The notes beneath the pieces were generated by a model. It was not told where the DNA came from, searched no databases, and saw only the letters and a program-made list of their open reading frames with translations. 64,000 nucleotides of DNA from Adiantum capillus-veneris (Eukaryota > Streptophyta > Polypodiopsida > Polypodiales > Pteridaceae). Shown here one piece after another: positions 31,218 to 40,674 of this stretch (positions within the stretch are counted from its first letter, which is position 1; every line of letters starts with the position of its first letter). Location of the stretch: contig CM043942.1 of assembly GCA_014529385.2 (NCBI GenBank), positions 30,282,969-30,346,968 on the forward strand. The letters are read 5' to 3'. The translations under genes and the position numbers were made by a program.

Positions 31218-32819
31218 ATGGATTTCATGTCTTCAGAAGTTAGAACCACCATCATGTCCAAACTATATAAAGACCCCGAGCAAGTCTCATCTCTTCGAGC
31301 CTTCCTCAATGGAGAATTACAGGCCGGGTTACCACAGTTTGCACATATGAACAAACCTGACTCGGTAATGAATGATGAGGAACATTTAGCACCACCATCT
31401 GACCTAATGGGACATGAATCTGTAATTGAAGTACCTGTTAACAAGTTGGGGCAATACTTTGAAGGTGATGAATCTAATGCTACTCTACCAATCACTACTA
31501 AAGGATTAACTGTAAAGGGGGTCCTTGATGGTGGTGCGGGAGTCAGCATGGTGACAAAGAGTTGTTGGGAGTCTATGGGGCGACCTCACCTTGAAGCAAC
31601 AAGCGTAGTGGTAAAAATGGCTAATGGATCTATTGTTACGCCTATTGGAATGCTAAAGGATCTCAGGATCAAGGTCTTGGGACACAAGGTAAGGCAGACT
31701 TTCATTGTTATGGATTTTTCCAAGCATCCTATGCCATTTGAGATGATCTTAGGGCGTCCATTCATGAGGGAAGCAAAAATGGTGCATGACTGGTCCAAAA
31801 ACCACGTCTACTTACAGTTCCAAGACTCTGTCATTCGAGTTGATCTTTTAAGTGGTCGAACGCATCCTCTAGGAAATAAATTCATCATTGATAATCGATC
31901 AGACACAACAATTCACTCAGCTCCATTACAGTATTGTTACACGTGTAATGAAGACACGGATATTGGGGAGAACTCTCCTTATATGGATATCCTACCTGGA
32001 ATGGCTGAGTCAGACAATGTCGATTGGGTGCACCTAGCGGCAACTATAGATACATGGGGAGCTAGAGGAACAACCTGGGTAACACCTGAGGGGGATGAAA
32101 TGCCAGTACCCTTAAATATGCTACAAGCAATGCATATAGCTTCTGACAAGACTCATCCTAATGTAACGAAGAAAACATACAAGTGGGTCCCTAAAGCTTC
32201 TTTAGTGACCATAGCTAGTGCTAAAAAACAGAAGCCTTCTAAGAAACGTACCACTTGCTCCAAGAAAAGTAAGAAAATGTTGCGATGGATCCCTAAACGA
32301 CTATTGGAAGCCCAAGGCGACTACCAAGGAAATGATCAAATCTGGGTGCCAAAACGTAGATTGTGCTCTTACCTATCACTTGACCCATGTGAGCTCAATC
32401 CCGTAGCTCCAAAACGAATCAATGATCGTAGAAAGAAAAAAATCACAGAATGCTACACACCCGCTCCAGATCTAGTTTGGGTACCAAAGAAAGAACGATT
32501 TGTTCCACCTAGCTCAGGAAGGGGGGAGTCCCATGAAGCTTCTAGCTCCTCATGTAATGCATCCGTAGAGGTAAAAGCTTCTCCACAGCCTCCACCTACA
32601 ATAGTGGACCTCCATAAAGCTACAAAGGAATCCACACCTCCCAGTGTTCAAGAATCACCTGATGAACTACTTCAAGTTCGATCTTGGGAGAGTACCTTAC
32701 CACCCTTGCAACTCGACGAGGCACCTAAGGTAATAGAAAACTACTGGCAAAAATCTCCACCTATTACCAACTGGAACAATTGGTTTCAAAGGGTGAAAAG
32801 CTCATTTCAAACGGTATGA
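31218..32819 (+). CDS. G1b protease 1 / W-V-P-K fusion ORF, intact
   Basis: From ATG at 31218 the frame is open for 533 codons. The N-terminal third is the retropepsin-like domain with GVLDGGAGVSMVT (the Asp-Gly-Gly form) and the late motif EMILGRPFM. After HIASDKTHPN it jumps, relative to G1a, over RT, RNase H, integrase and protease 2 to the C-terminal region. That region has YKWVPK, RWIPKRLLEAQG, IWVPKRR and VWVPKKERF, then a Pro/Ser-rich tail. The deletion is in frame and the frame shows no damage. Function is unknown: it may be a chance product of a deletion, or a retained accessory protein of a non-autonomous element. Confidence 0.8.
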   Translation: MDFMSSEVRTTIMSKLYKDPEQVSSLRAFLNGELQAGLPQFAHMNKPDSVMNDEEHLAPPSDLMGHESVIEVPVNKLGQYFEGDESNATLPITTKGLTVKGVLDGGAGVSMVTKSCWESMGRPHLEATSVVVKMANGSIVTPIGMLKDLRIKVLGHKVRQTFIVMDFSKHPMPFEMILGRPFMREAKMVHDWSKNHVYLQFQDSVIRVDLLSGRTHPLGNKFIIDNRSDTTIHSAPLQYCYTCNEDTDIGENSPYMDILPGMAESDNVDWVHLAATIDTWGARGTTWVTPEGDEMPVPLNMLQAMHIASDKTHPNVTKKTYKWVPKASLVTIASAKKQKPSKKRTTCSKKSKKMLRWIPKRLLEAQGDYQGNDQIWVPKRRLCSYLSLDPCELNPVAPKRINDRRKKKITECYTPAPDLVWVPKKERFVPPSSGRGESHEASSSSCNASVEVKASPQPPPTIVDLHKATKESTPPSVQESPDELLQVRSWESTLPPLQLDEAPKVIENYWQKSPPITNWNNWFQRVKSSFQTV

Positions 32820-34461
32820 TCTACCCAAGGAAGGGGGGAGTGTTTGCTGTTAGTCATCATTCATTTGTTTCCCTCTCAACCTTTTTCCCTGACCTCTCAA
32901 TCACCAATCTTAGGGAATGTACATATAAAGCTTTATACTCGCAAAAAACAAAAAAATAAAGAGCAAGAGCAATTAGCAAACGAGTATGCACAATAAAAGT
33001 CAAAACATTGACCCAGACCTACACATTTACATCCGGTACACTGAAACAGAAACCTATGTCATGAAACACCTTTGATCCTCATCACTTGAGTGATGGAGGG
33101 TAGGTAAGATTAGTACGATAGGAGTGTTTCTGTTTTAGAGTTGAGTGATTAGCAAAGTTCTCTTTTCCCACTGATGTGCCACCTAGAGGTATTGTTTGTG
33201 TTTCATCGTGTGTACAAGAACGTGTTGCTGTGGTTAGGATTTGGACCTTCATGGAATCTGTCTCTCGTTCACACTTTAGATCAAGCGCGACCATCAACAC
33301 AAACAGGTGTTTCTTATCCATTAGCATTGCCCCTTATCTTTTTGCATCTATGTTTGTCTGCTTTGATTGTGATTGGTAACATAATATTCAGTGCATTTTC
33401 TTAGTACTAAACATTTAATTCAATGTAATTTTTTGTCATAATCACTTGTCTAGGTTTAAAAATCAAGCAAGTTCTATTAAGCTAGTTTGACCAAGTTAGG
33501 TGTTAGAGATATTCTCTTAATACCATGGGGAATGCCGTCCTAATAATCAATGGTTACTTAGGTTCTAAATCTGATCTAAGCAGCATTGTGTGAAATGTAC
33601 TAGGGCTTTCTAGTGGGCTTGACCCTATTGACCTTTAGCTTAAGTATTATAAAGGGAGTTTACTAGTGTGATGAGCCTGGGGAGGTGTATCAGTGTTATA
33701 TGACCCCCCAAAGTTACAAAATTAAAATGATGAAAATGAACAAACAAAAAATCAAAGTGCCACATTGTAAAATCTTAAGCTGGAAGAGAAATCTCAGCTT
33801 GATTGGGTACTTCACTCACATGTATCGCCTATGGTACTAGAGCCCTAGAGGTTCCCAGTATGGGCACTTTTTCTTGAAAAGCAAAAAACCCAAGGCATAC
33901 AAAATAAGCACACACATCAAAATTGAATCACTGTGAAAAGAATTTGGGGGGTCAAAGAAAAAGTAATCAGTCAGGCGATGATTTCATGAGAAATTCTTTT
34001 TATGGTAGCTTAACTACAAGGTCTTCTAGATATAGCCTCTAGTCAGCCCTCGAACATGAATACTTGGCTCTCGCGATTAAACAACTTAATTGACCACAGA
34101 AAATTAAGAAGCTTACCCATGGTATTAATATTCGATCTCTAGTGCCTTTCGACAGTCAAATTAGCGACCCCAGACTTGTTTAATTTTTTACCTTTACATC
34201 TGTTTATGCATTTGATTACATTGCAATTTAATGTTCATTGCTGACAAATTGTTTGAAATTCTTTTACCAATCAATTTGTCTATCTAAAAGTGCATATGCT
34301 TTTTAATCACTTATGAGAATGCAATTACTGTGCCAATGTTGTTTGATTTTGCAGTGACTGAAGAAGGCTAAGGACATTCATCTCAAATGCTCTTCCACCT
34401 CGACGAACGAGCTTCAACTCAATAGCTTCCGAGGACGGAATCTATATCAGGAAGGGGGGCA
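32820..34461 (+). other. G1b 3' untranslated region and polypurine tract
   Basis: A 1.6-kb AT-rich 3' region shared with G1a (reverse of 38,288-36,202, except for the piece carrying the small ORF in G1a). It ends with the polypurine tract AGGAAGGGGGGCA (34449-34461) immediately before the LTR. Confidence 0.8.
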
Positions 34462-35056
34462 TGTTAACCCTCACGGCTCACGGGCACCCCATCACCTACG
34501 ACGGACGTGTATTATGTATTTGGTAGAGTCAGGTACCGGGCTTGTTGGACCAATAGGAAAAGGGTAAGAGTGATCGCCGATGAGAGGCGCACTCTAACTG
34601 GGACATTCAAGGGATTAGTTGGCTAAGCATGGATGCCCAAGTGTGAATGGGGTGAGCTCATATAAAATTCAGCTAAACCTTAAATTCACTCATTCTCTCA
34701 TTTGTGCAATAGAAGAGTGCTCTTGCTCCATTTCCATCTCCATCTTCTTCTTCTTCACCTCCTTGTGTGTGTGTGTGTGTATGTGAGAGAGAGAGAGAGA
34801 GAGAGGGAGAGTGTGTGTGCGATCGAGCATTACGAAGGCACAACGGCGGCGAAGCGGTTGAGCGCGGCACGACTGCAGTTTCTTCTTCATCGCGGCGAGG
34901 AATCCACCACGAAGGCGAGCGTAGAGCGGTGAGTGACACACCCTTTGCTCTCTTGAGCTTGCTAGTTTAGGCTTGTTGTGTGCTTGGAGCCATTTGTGGC
35001 TCGCACACGGTGTATCGGCAAGTCCCTTGCTTCGATAGTGCGGCAAGGAGCGCACA
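34462..35056 (+). repeat. G1b 3' LTR (595 bp)
   Basis: It starts TGTTAACCCTCACGG and ends GGAGCGCACA. The TATA box TATAAAA is at 34661. A (GT)n(GA)n microsatellite lies just downstream (34765-34805), inside the presumed transcribed leader. It is an inverted match to 35581-36201. Confidence 0.93.
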
Positions 35057-35580
35057 AGGACACTTTAGATACAAACAACACGTTTGATGCAACTTGAAGA
35101 GGAAGTCAAGGAATGCAAACGCTCTCTTGTGGACTTGAATGCTTTGAAGGAGTGCATAGCAAAGTATAGCATGATCAGTATTGAAAGAGGATAAATTTGA
35201 CACCATCAGCCGGGATGTATGCAACATGGAAAATGTATGCACAAACAAGTCATTGGTTGATGTATGTGGTAACAATGTGGTTCCTAATTTCTCACTCATG
35301 CAAGCTATGGTTCAAACAAAGAATGTTGAGAATGTGGATGTGGAGGAGTTGAAGGAACGAGAGCGACTTTCCAAGAACATTGTTATTCGTGGAATTCTCG
35401 AAGAGAAGTTAGAGACGCCTTCTTTTCTTGCCATTATCATCAAAGATTTCTTCAAAACGCACTTTGGCATGTCCGGAGTTATGGTCTATGGAGCACATAG
35501 AGTGGGTAAGCAAGGAGCTTCTCGCTCGGGAGAACAGCCAATTGTACCATGCTGGATGAGACAAAACGAAAGATTGTCCT
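35057..35580 (+). pseudogene. LINE copy 2, ORF1 part (left of G1a)
   Basis: It aligns with LINE 1 from about 7091 to 7620. It keeps the coiled coil end and the RRM-like block (IVIRGILEEKLE, VYGAHRVGKQG). It has a frameshift near 35150 and small indels. At the site of LINE 1's TGA this copy has CGA. It stops at GTCCT (35576-35580), the target duplication of G1a, and resumes at 49,407. Confidence 0.9.
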
Positions 35581-35817
35581 TGTGCGCTCCTTGCCGCACT
35601 ATCGAAGCAAGGGTCTTGCCTAACACTGTGTGCGAGCCATAGACGGCTCCGACCACACAACTAGCTTAACTAGTAAGCTCAAAAGAGGGCAATGGTGTGT
35701 CACTCAACGCTCTATGCTTCTGCCGTGGAGGATTCCTCGCCGCGAAGAAGAGGGAGACGCCGCTACGTCACGCTCAACCGCTTCACCGCCGTCGTGCCGC
35801 CTCAATGCTCGATCACG

Positions 35818-35883
<66 letters not shown>

Positions 35884-36201
35884 CATACACACACACACAA
35901 GAAGGTGAAGAAGAAGAAGATGGAGATGGAGATGCAGCAAGAGCACTCTTCTATTGTACAAATGAGAAAATGAGTGAATTTTAGGTTTAGTTGGCTTTTA
36001 TATGAGCTCACCCCATTCACACTTGGGCGCCCATGCTTAGCCAACTAATCCCTTGAATGTCCCAGTTAGAGTGCGCCTCTCATCGGCGATCACTCTTACC
36101 CTTTTCCTATTGGTCCGACAAGCCCGGTACCTGACTCTACCAAATACATAATACACGTCCGTCGTAGGTGATGGGGTGCCCGTGAGCCGTGAGGGTTAAC
36201 A
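35581..36201 (-). repeat. G1a 3' LTR (621 bp)
   Basis: On the plus strand it runs TGTGCGCTCC to GGGTTAACA. It contains a (CT)n run at 35817-35882 with two interruptions, longer than in the 5' LTR (49056-49083). The purine tract TGCCCCCCTTCC (plus-strand reading, from 36202) adjoins its inner end. Confidence 0.93.
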
Positions 36202-37573
36202 TGCCCCCCTTCCTGATGTAGGTTCCGTCCTCAGAAGCTATTGAGTTGAAGATCGTTCGTCGAGGTGGAAGAGCATTTGAGATGAATGTCCTTAGCCTTC
36301 TTCAGTCACTGCAAAATCAAACAACATTGGCACAGTAATTGCATTCTCATAAGTGATTAAAAAGCATATGCAGTTGTAGGTAGACAAATTGATTGGTAAA
36401 AGAATTTCAAACAATTTGTCAGCAATGAACATTAAATTGCAATGTAATCAAATGCATAAACAGATGTAAAGGTAAAAAATTAAACAAGTCTGGGTTCGCT
36501 AATTTGACTGTCGAAAGGCACTAGAGATCGAATATTAATACCATGGGTAAGCTTCTTAATTTTCTGTGGTCAATTAAGTTGTTTAATCGCGAGAGCCAAG
36601 TATTCATGTTCGAGAGCTGACTAGAGGCTATATCTAGAAGACCTTGTAGTTAAGCTACCATAAAAGGAATTTCTCATGAAATCATCGCCTGACTGATTAC
36701 TTTTTCTTTGACCCCCCAAATTCTTTTCACAGTGATTTAATTTTGATGTGTGTGCTTATTTTGTATGCCTTGGGATTTTTGCTTTTCAAGAAAAAGTGCC
36801 CATACTGGGAACCTCTAGGGCTCTAGTACCATAGGCGATACATGTGAGTGAAGTACCCAATCAAGCTGAGATTTCTCTTCCAGCTTAAGATTTTACAGTG
36901 TAGCACTTTGATTTTTTGTTTTTTCATTTTCAACATTTTAATTTTGTAACTTTGGGGGGTCATATAACACTGATACACCTCCCCAGGCTCATCACACTAG
37001 TAAACTCCCTTTATAATACTTAAGCGAAAGGTCAATAGGGTCAAGCCCACTAGAAAGCCCTAGTACATTTCACACAATGCTGCCTAAATCGGATTAAGAA
37101 CCTAAGTAACCATTGATTATTAGGAAGGTATTCCCCATGGTATTAAGAGAAGATCTCTAACACCTAACTTGGTCAAACTAGCTTAGTCGGACTGCTTGAT
37201 TTTTAAACCTAGACAAGTGATTATGACAAAAAATTACATTGAATTAAATGTTTGATACTAAGCAAATGCGGTGAATATTAGGCTACCAATCACAATTAAA
37301 GCTGACAATCATAGATGCAAAAAGATAAGGGGCAATGGTAATGGACAAGAAACACCTGTTTGTGTCGATTTCGTGCTTGATTTGAAGAGTGAGTCGAGAT
37401 AAAGATTCCATGAAGGTCCAAATCCTATCAATAGCAACACGCTCCTGTACACACTAGGAAACAAAAGGAATACCTCCAGGAGGCACATTAGTGGGAAAAG
37501 GTACCAACACTTATTGAACACAACAAAAAACATAAGGAGCCCTAACCTAATTATTTGCACTCCCCCTAGAGAG
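36202..37573 (-). other. G1a 3' untranslated region
   Basis: AT-rich sequence shared, inverted, with 33,180-34,461. No convincing frame was found; a hydrophobic frame at 37309-37560 is partly shared with G1b but shifts between copies. Confidence 0.7.
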
Positions 37574-37996
37574 TCAAGGGAATAGGATGTTGTAGAGGTT
37601 GGAAGGAAACCCTAAGGCTAAACCCCTATCCTCGTCGTTGAGATAAACAAAGTCATCATCCATAAGACAATATGTGCCATCCGTGTAGTCCTGTAAATTT
37701 TCTTCTTCATCGTAGGTGCCCATGTTTACTAAGAAGGTCACTAGACGCCTATAGTCATCTTGGTCAAAAGGGTAGGCTTGTGCAATGGGAGAAACGCTCT
37801 CTACTAAGTATGGATCAGACGTGGTCAAGAGACGTATCAGCCATTCTAACTCCTCAAAATTCCTCTCACATGCTAGCGTACCTATCAAATCCCATTCACA
37901 TGCAAGCACTGGAAAGACCATGTGAAATATTTATGAAAAGTAACGAGGATACCTCTCACCCAAGGTAGGAGTGGATGACTCTAGCGTACTAGCCAT
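37574..37996 (-). pseudogene. G1a small acidic ORF (ORF4), one nonsense codon
   Basis: ATG at 37996 opens MASTLESSTPTLGERYPRYF. A TAA follows at codon 22, and then the same frame runs 118 more codons to the stop at 37574. The protein is acidic (many Asp/Glu: MGTYDEEENLQDYTDGTYC), with a hydrophobic start and no zinc or membrane motif. It lies between ORF3 and the LTR, where some plant Ty3/gypsy elements carry env-like or accessory genes. G1b lacks this piece. Not recognised; possibly a captured sequence. Confidence 0.4.
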
Positions 37997-38288
37997 ATCT
38001 GTACACGCAAATAGATGATGGTTAGAGTGCAAATATTACAAGGGTCGTGTTCTTGTGCATAATTTGTTTTTATGATTTTGTGTTATGGCTCTTGCTCTTT
38101 TACTTTTTTATCTTGTTTTTGTGAGTATAAAGCTTTATATATACATTCCCTAAGATGGGAGATTAAGAGGTCAGGGAGAAAGGTTGAGAGGGAAGCAAGT
38201 GAATGATGACTGTCAGCAAACACTCCCTCCTTCCTTGGGTAGATCATACCGTTTGAAATGAGCTCGTCACCCTTTGAAACCAATCGTT

Positions 38289-39518
38289 CTAGTTGGTAAT
38301 AGGTGAGGATTTTTGCCAGTAGTTTTCTATTACCCTAAGTGCCTCGTCAAGTTGCAAGGGTGGTAAGGTACTCTCCCAGGATCGAACTTGAAGTGGTTCA
38401 TCAGGTGATTCTTGAACACTAGGAGGTGTGGATTCTTTTATAGCTTCATGGAGGTCCACTACTATAGATGGAGGCTGTGTAGAAGCTTTTACCTCTATGG
38501 ATGTATTACATGAGGAGCTAGAAGCTTCATGGAACTCCCCCCTTCCTGAGCTAGGTGGAATAAATTGGTTTTGCCTTGGAGCCCAAACTAGCTCTGGACT
38601 AGGTGTGTAGCATTCTGTGATCTTTCCTTTCCCACAGTCTGCCATTGGCTTTAGCGTTACACTGTTTGACTCATATGGGTTTGTTGTCGATAGGGAAGGA
38701 CACATTTTACGTTTAGGTACCCAAATTTGCTCATTTCCATCATAGTAGCCTTGGGCTTCTAATAGCCGTTTTGGAATCCATCGTGATTTGGTCTTGACTC
38801 TCCTACAGCGCGCTCTTGGTTTTCCAGGGGAATTTTTTCTTGGAATGGATGGGAGGGTTGAGGTAGTTGGAAGTATAGCCTTGGGGACCCATTGATATGT
38901 ACTCTTAGGTCGTGCATGTTGAGTACTTGCAATATTACTGCTTGCTGCAACTACAAGTGTTGAAGTGCTAGGTTCATGGGTAGCCGGCAAAGACGAGTTA
39001 ACCACCTTGGCTCGTGAATGTTGGCTATCCTTCAACTTTGCTAGAGTTTGCAACGTAGGTGACTTTGCTTGAATGATAGGGGTAAGAGTCGGTGGTCGCG
39101 TCGTGACACTACCAGTATCCCAATCAATAGTGCATTTGGTTGCCAACATCCACGTGCGTCCCACGTTTACGTTGCCTTCCATAGCTCCTGCGGGCATGAC
39201 TAGAAACCTTTGCACTATGCTTCCATTGTCATAGACAACAGGGGTCTGAAGGACTCCAAGAATAGCAATTTTCTTTTTATTAATGCCCTTGACTTGCATC
39301 GTACTCGGGGATAGGGTTGGTTTCCCTAATTGGCACCAAACTCCATAGGATAACAAATTGTGTTTAGCTCCCGTATCTAATAAGGCATTGTATAGTACTT
39401 TCCCATAGGGGCTATTTAGCTCAATTGGGTATCGTAGGGGTGGCTCAGATTCTAATGAGTCGTCATCTGTGTTCTCGAAAAATGCTTGCGTGATTCTCAG
39501 ATTACCTCTCGTTGGCGT
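38289..39518 (-). CDS. G1a ORF3: second retropepsin-like domain plus W-V-P-K repeats
   Basis: Open for about 409 codons after a TAG at 39519-39521, directly downstream of integrase. Residues about 36-140 form a retropepsin: ALLDTGAKHNLLS (39389-39351, catalytic Asp-Thr-Gly), a middle with QRFLVMPAGA, and VGRTWMLATKCTIDWDTGSV, matching the late Leu-Gly-Arg...Ile-Asp-Trp pattern of the fold. After it come four W-[VA]-P-[KR]-type units (YQWVPK, RWIPK, IWVPK, VWAPR) and a Pro/Ser-rich tail nearly identical to G1b's. There is no ATG ahead of the protease domain, so a spliced or readthrough start is implied. This frame is undamaged, unlike gag and pol. Confidence 0.75.
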   Translation of the reverse strand, partial: TPTRGNLRITQAFFENTDDDSLESEPPLRYPIELNSPYGKVLYNALLDTGAKHNLLSYGVWCQLGKPTLSPSTMQVKGINKKKIAILGVLQTPVVYDNGSIVQRFLVMPAGAMEGNVNVGRTWMLATKCTIDWDTGSVTTRPPTLTPIIQAKSPTLQTLAKLKDSQHSRAKVVNSSLPATHEPSTSTLVVAASSNIASTQHARPKSTYQWVPKAILPTTSTLPSIPRKNSPGKPRARCRRVKTKSRWIPKRLLEAQGYYDGNEQIWVPKRKMCPSLSTTNPYESNSVTLKPMADCGKGKITECYTPSPELVWAPRQNQFIPPSSGRGEFHEASSSSCNTSIEVKASTQPPSIVVDLHEAIKESTPPSVQESPDEPLQVRSWESTLPPLQLDEALRVIENYWQKSSPITN

Positions 39519-39535
39519 CTAAGACGTTGTTGTCA

Positions 39536-40674
39536 TTATCGAGCCTCAACTCTTGCTTGGATTTTTCTAAGCTCTGCTTGTTCCTTGGCAGCCTTCTTTT
39601 GATGGATAGCTTGCAACTCTTCCTGGCTTAGAGGATCATAATATCTTTTGAATTTACTCCCATTAAGGAATCCAATGGTTTCAACTCCATCTAGAGTCTC
39701 CACACGAATGGTACCTTGCGGGGTAATTTCACACACTCGATATGGTCCCTTACCAACGTATTTCAATTTCTTCTTTTCATTATGTACCCCGTACATAAGA
39801 ACTTTATCACCAACCTTGATGTCTTTATCCTTTAAATGACTATCAAACCACTTCTTTCTCCTATCCTTCTCCACTAGAGCATTTCGCACAGCTAATTGCC
39901 TCTCTTCATCTAGCCTTTCCAGGATATATAATCGCTCCACTAAGGGGTTACCATCCCAACCTTCTTGAGAAGCTACTCGAAGACTAGGAATGACAAACTC
40001 CCATGGCATAACTGCTTCTTGGCCATACACCATCTTAAACGGTGTGCAATTAATAGCAACTTTATACACAGTACGATAAGCCCATAAAGCTGATGTAAGC
40101 TTTAGGTCGCAATCAGTGCAATGAGCCTCAATTGTCTTTGTCAAAATGGAGATGAGAGTTTTGTTGGTACTCTCAGCTTGGCCATTTGCTTGGGGATAAT
40201 AGGGTGTAGACTTGTGGTGAGATATCATGAAGTTTGATGTGAGTTCTTTTATTACTTCATTTATAAAATGAGTTCCATTGTCACTCACAAGTTCAAAGGG
40301 GCATCCAAAACGTGTGATAATGTTTTCAAAGAGGAACTTAGCTGTTTCTTTTGCATCCGCCTTTCGTGTTGCTTTTGCTTCAGCCCATTTGGTTACATAG
40401 TCGGTAGCCACAATGATATATCGTGATTGCGTGTTACGTGCAGCCGGACTAATCGGTCCTACAAAGTCTAAGCCCCACTTTTCAAATGGTTGGGTTACCT
40501 TGATGGGATGTAGAGGCATCCTATCACTTCTTTGTGGCTTCTTGAAGCGTTGGCATTCATCACATCCCTTTGCAAAAAGTGATGCATCCTTAAACAGAGT
40601 GGGCCACCAATAGCCTGACTGTAAGATCTTTCGGGCAGCCAAATTTCCTGAAAAGTGACCACAGCTACGCCCAT
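39536..40674 (-). pseudogene. G1a integrase
   Basis: The zinc-binding HHCC tail (CDECQRF) is followed by core residues in KWGLDFVGPISPA, ELVSDNGTHF and ANGQAESTNK, a complete Asp-Asp-Glu set. The C-terminal part (VGDKVLMYGVHNEKKKLKYV) is typical of the GPY/F-like region. It is frameshifted from RNase H near 40,665 but open over the whole core, 368 codons. It would insert element DNA into the genome. There is no chromodomain. Confidence 0.9.

Larger units (their letters stand above)
29648..35056 (+). mobile_element. G1b: Ty3/gypsy deletion derivative, 5'-truncated
   Basis: It aligns with G1a from the middle of gag onward. The order is gag zinc-knuckle region, protease 1, W-V-P-K region, 3' untranslated region, polypurine tract, 3' LTR. 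The 5' LTR and N-terminal gag are missing. Everything from the post-protease linker through RT, RNase H, integrase and protease 2 is deleted. The 3' LTR ends at 35056 directly against LINE ORF1 sequence, so it had inserted into LINE copy 2; AGGAC (35057-35061) is the presumptive target duplication. Confidence 0.88.

Noticed and set aside
34462-36201. Inverted ~600-bp repeats as terminal inverted repeats of a DNA transposon
   Set aside because: Each is a complete LTR with its own polypurine tract on the outer side and belongs to a different G1 copy; the spacer is LINE sequence and codes for no transposase.
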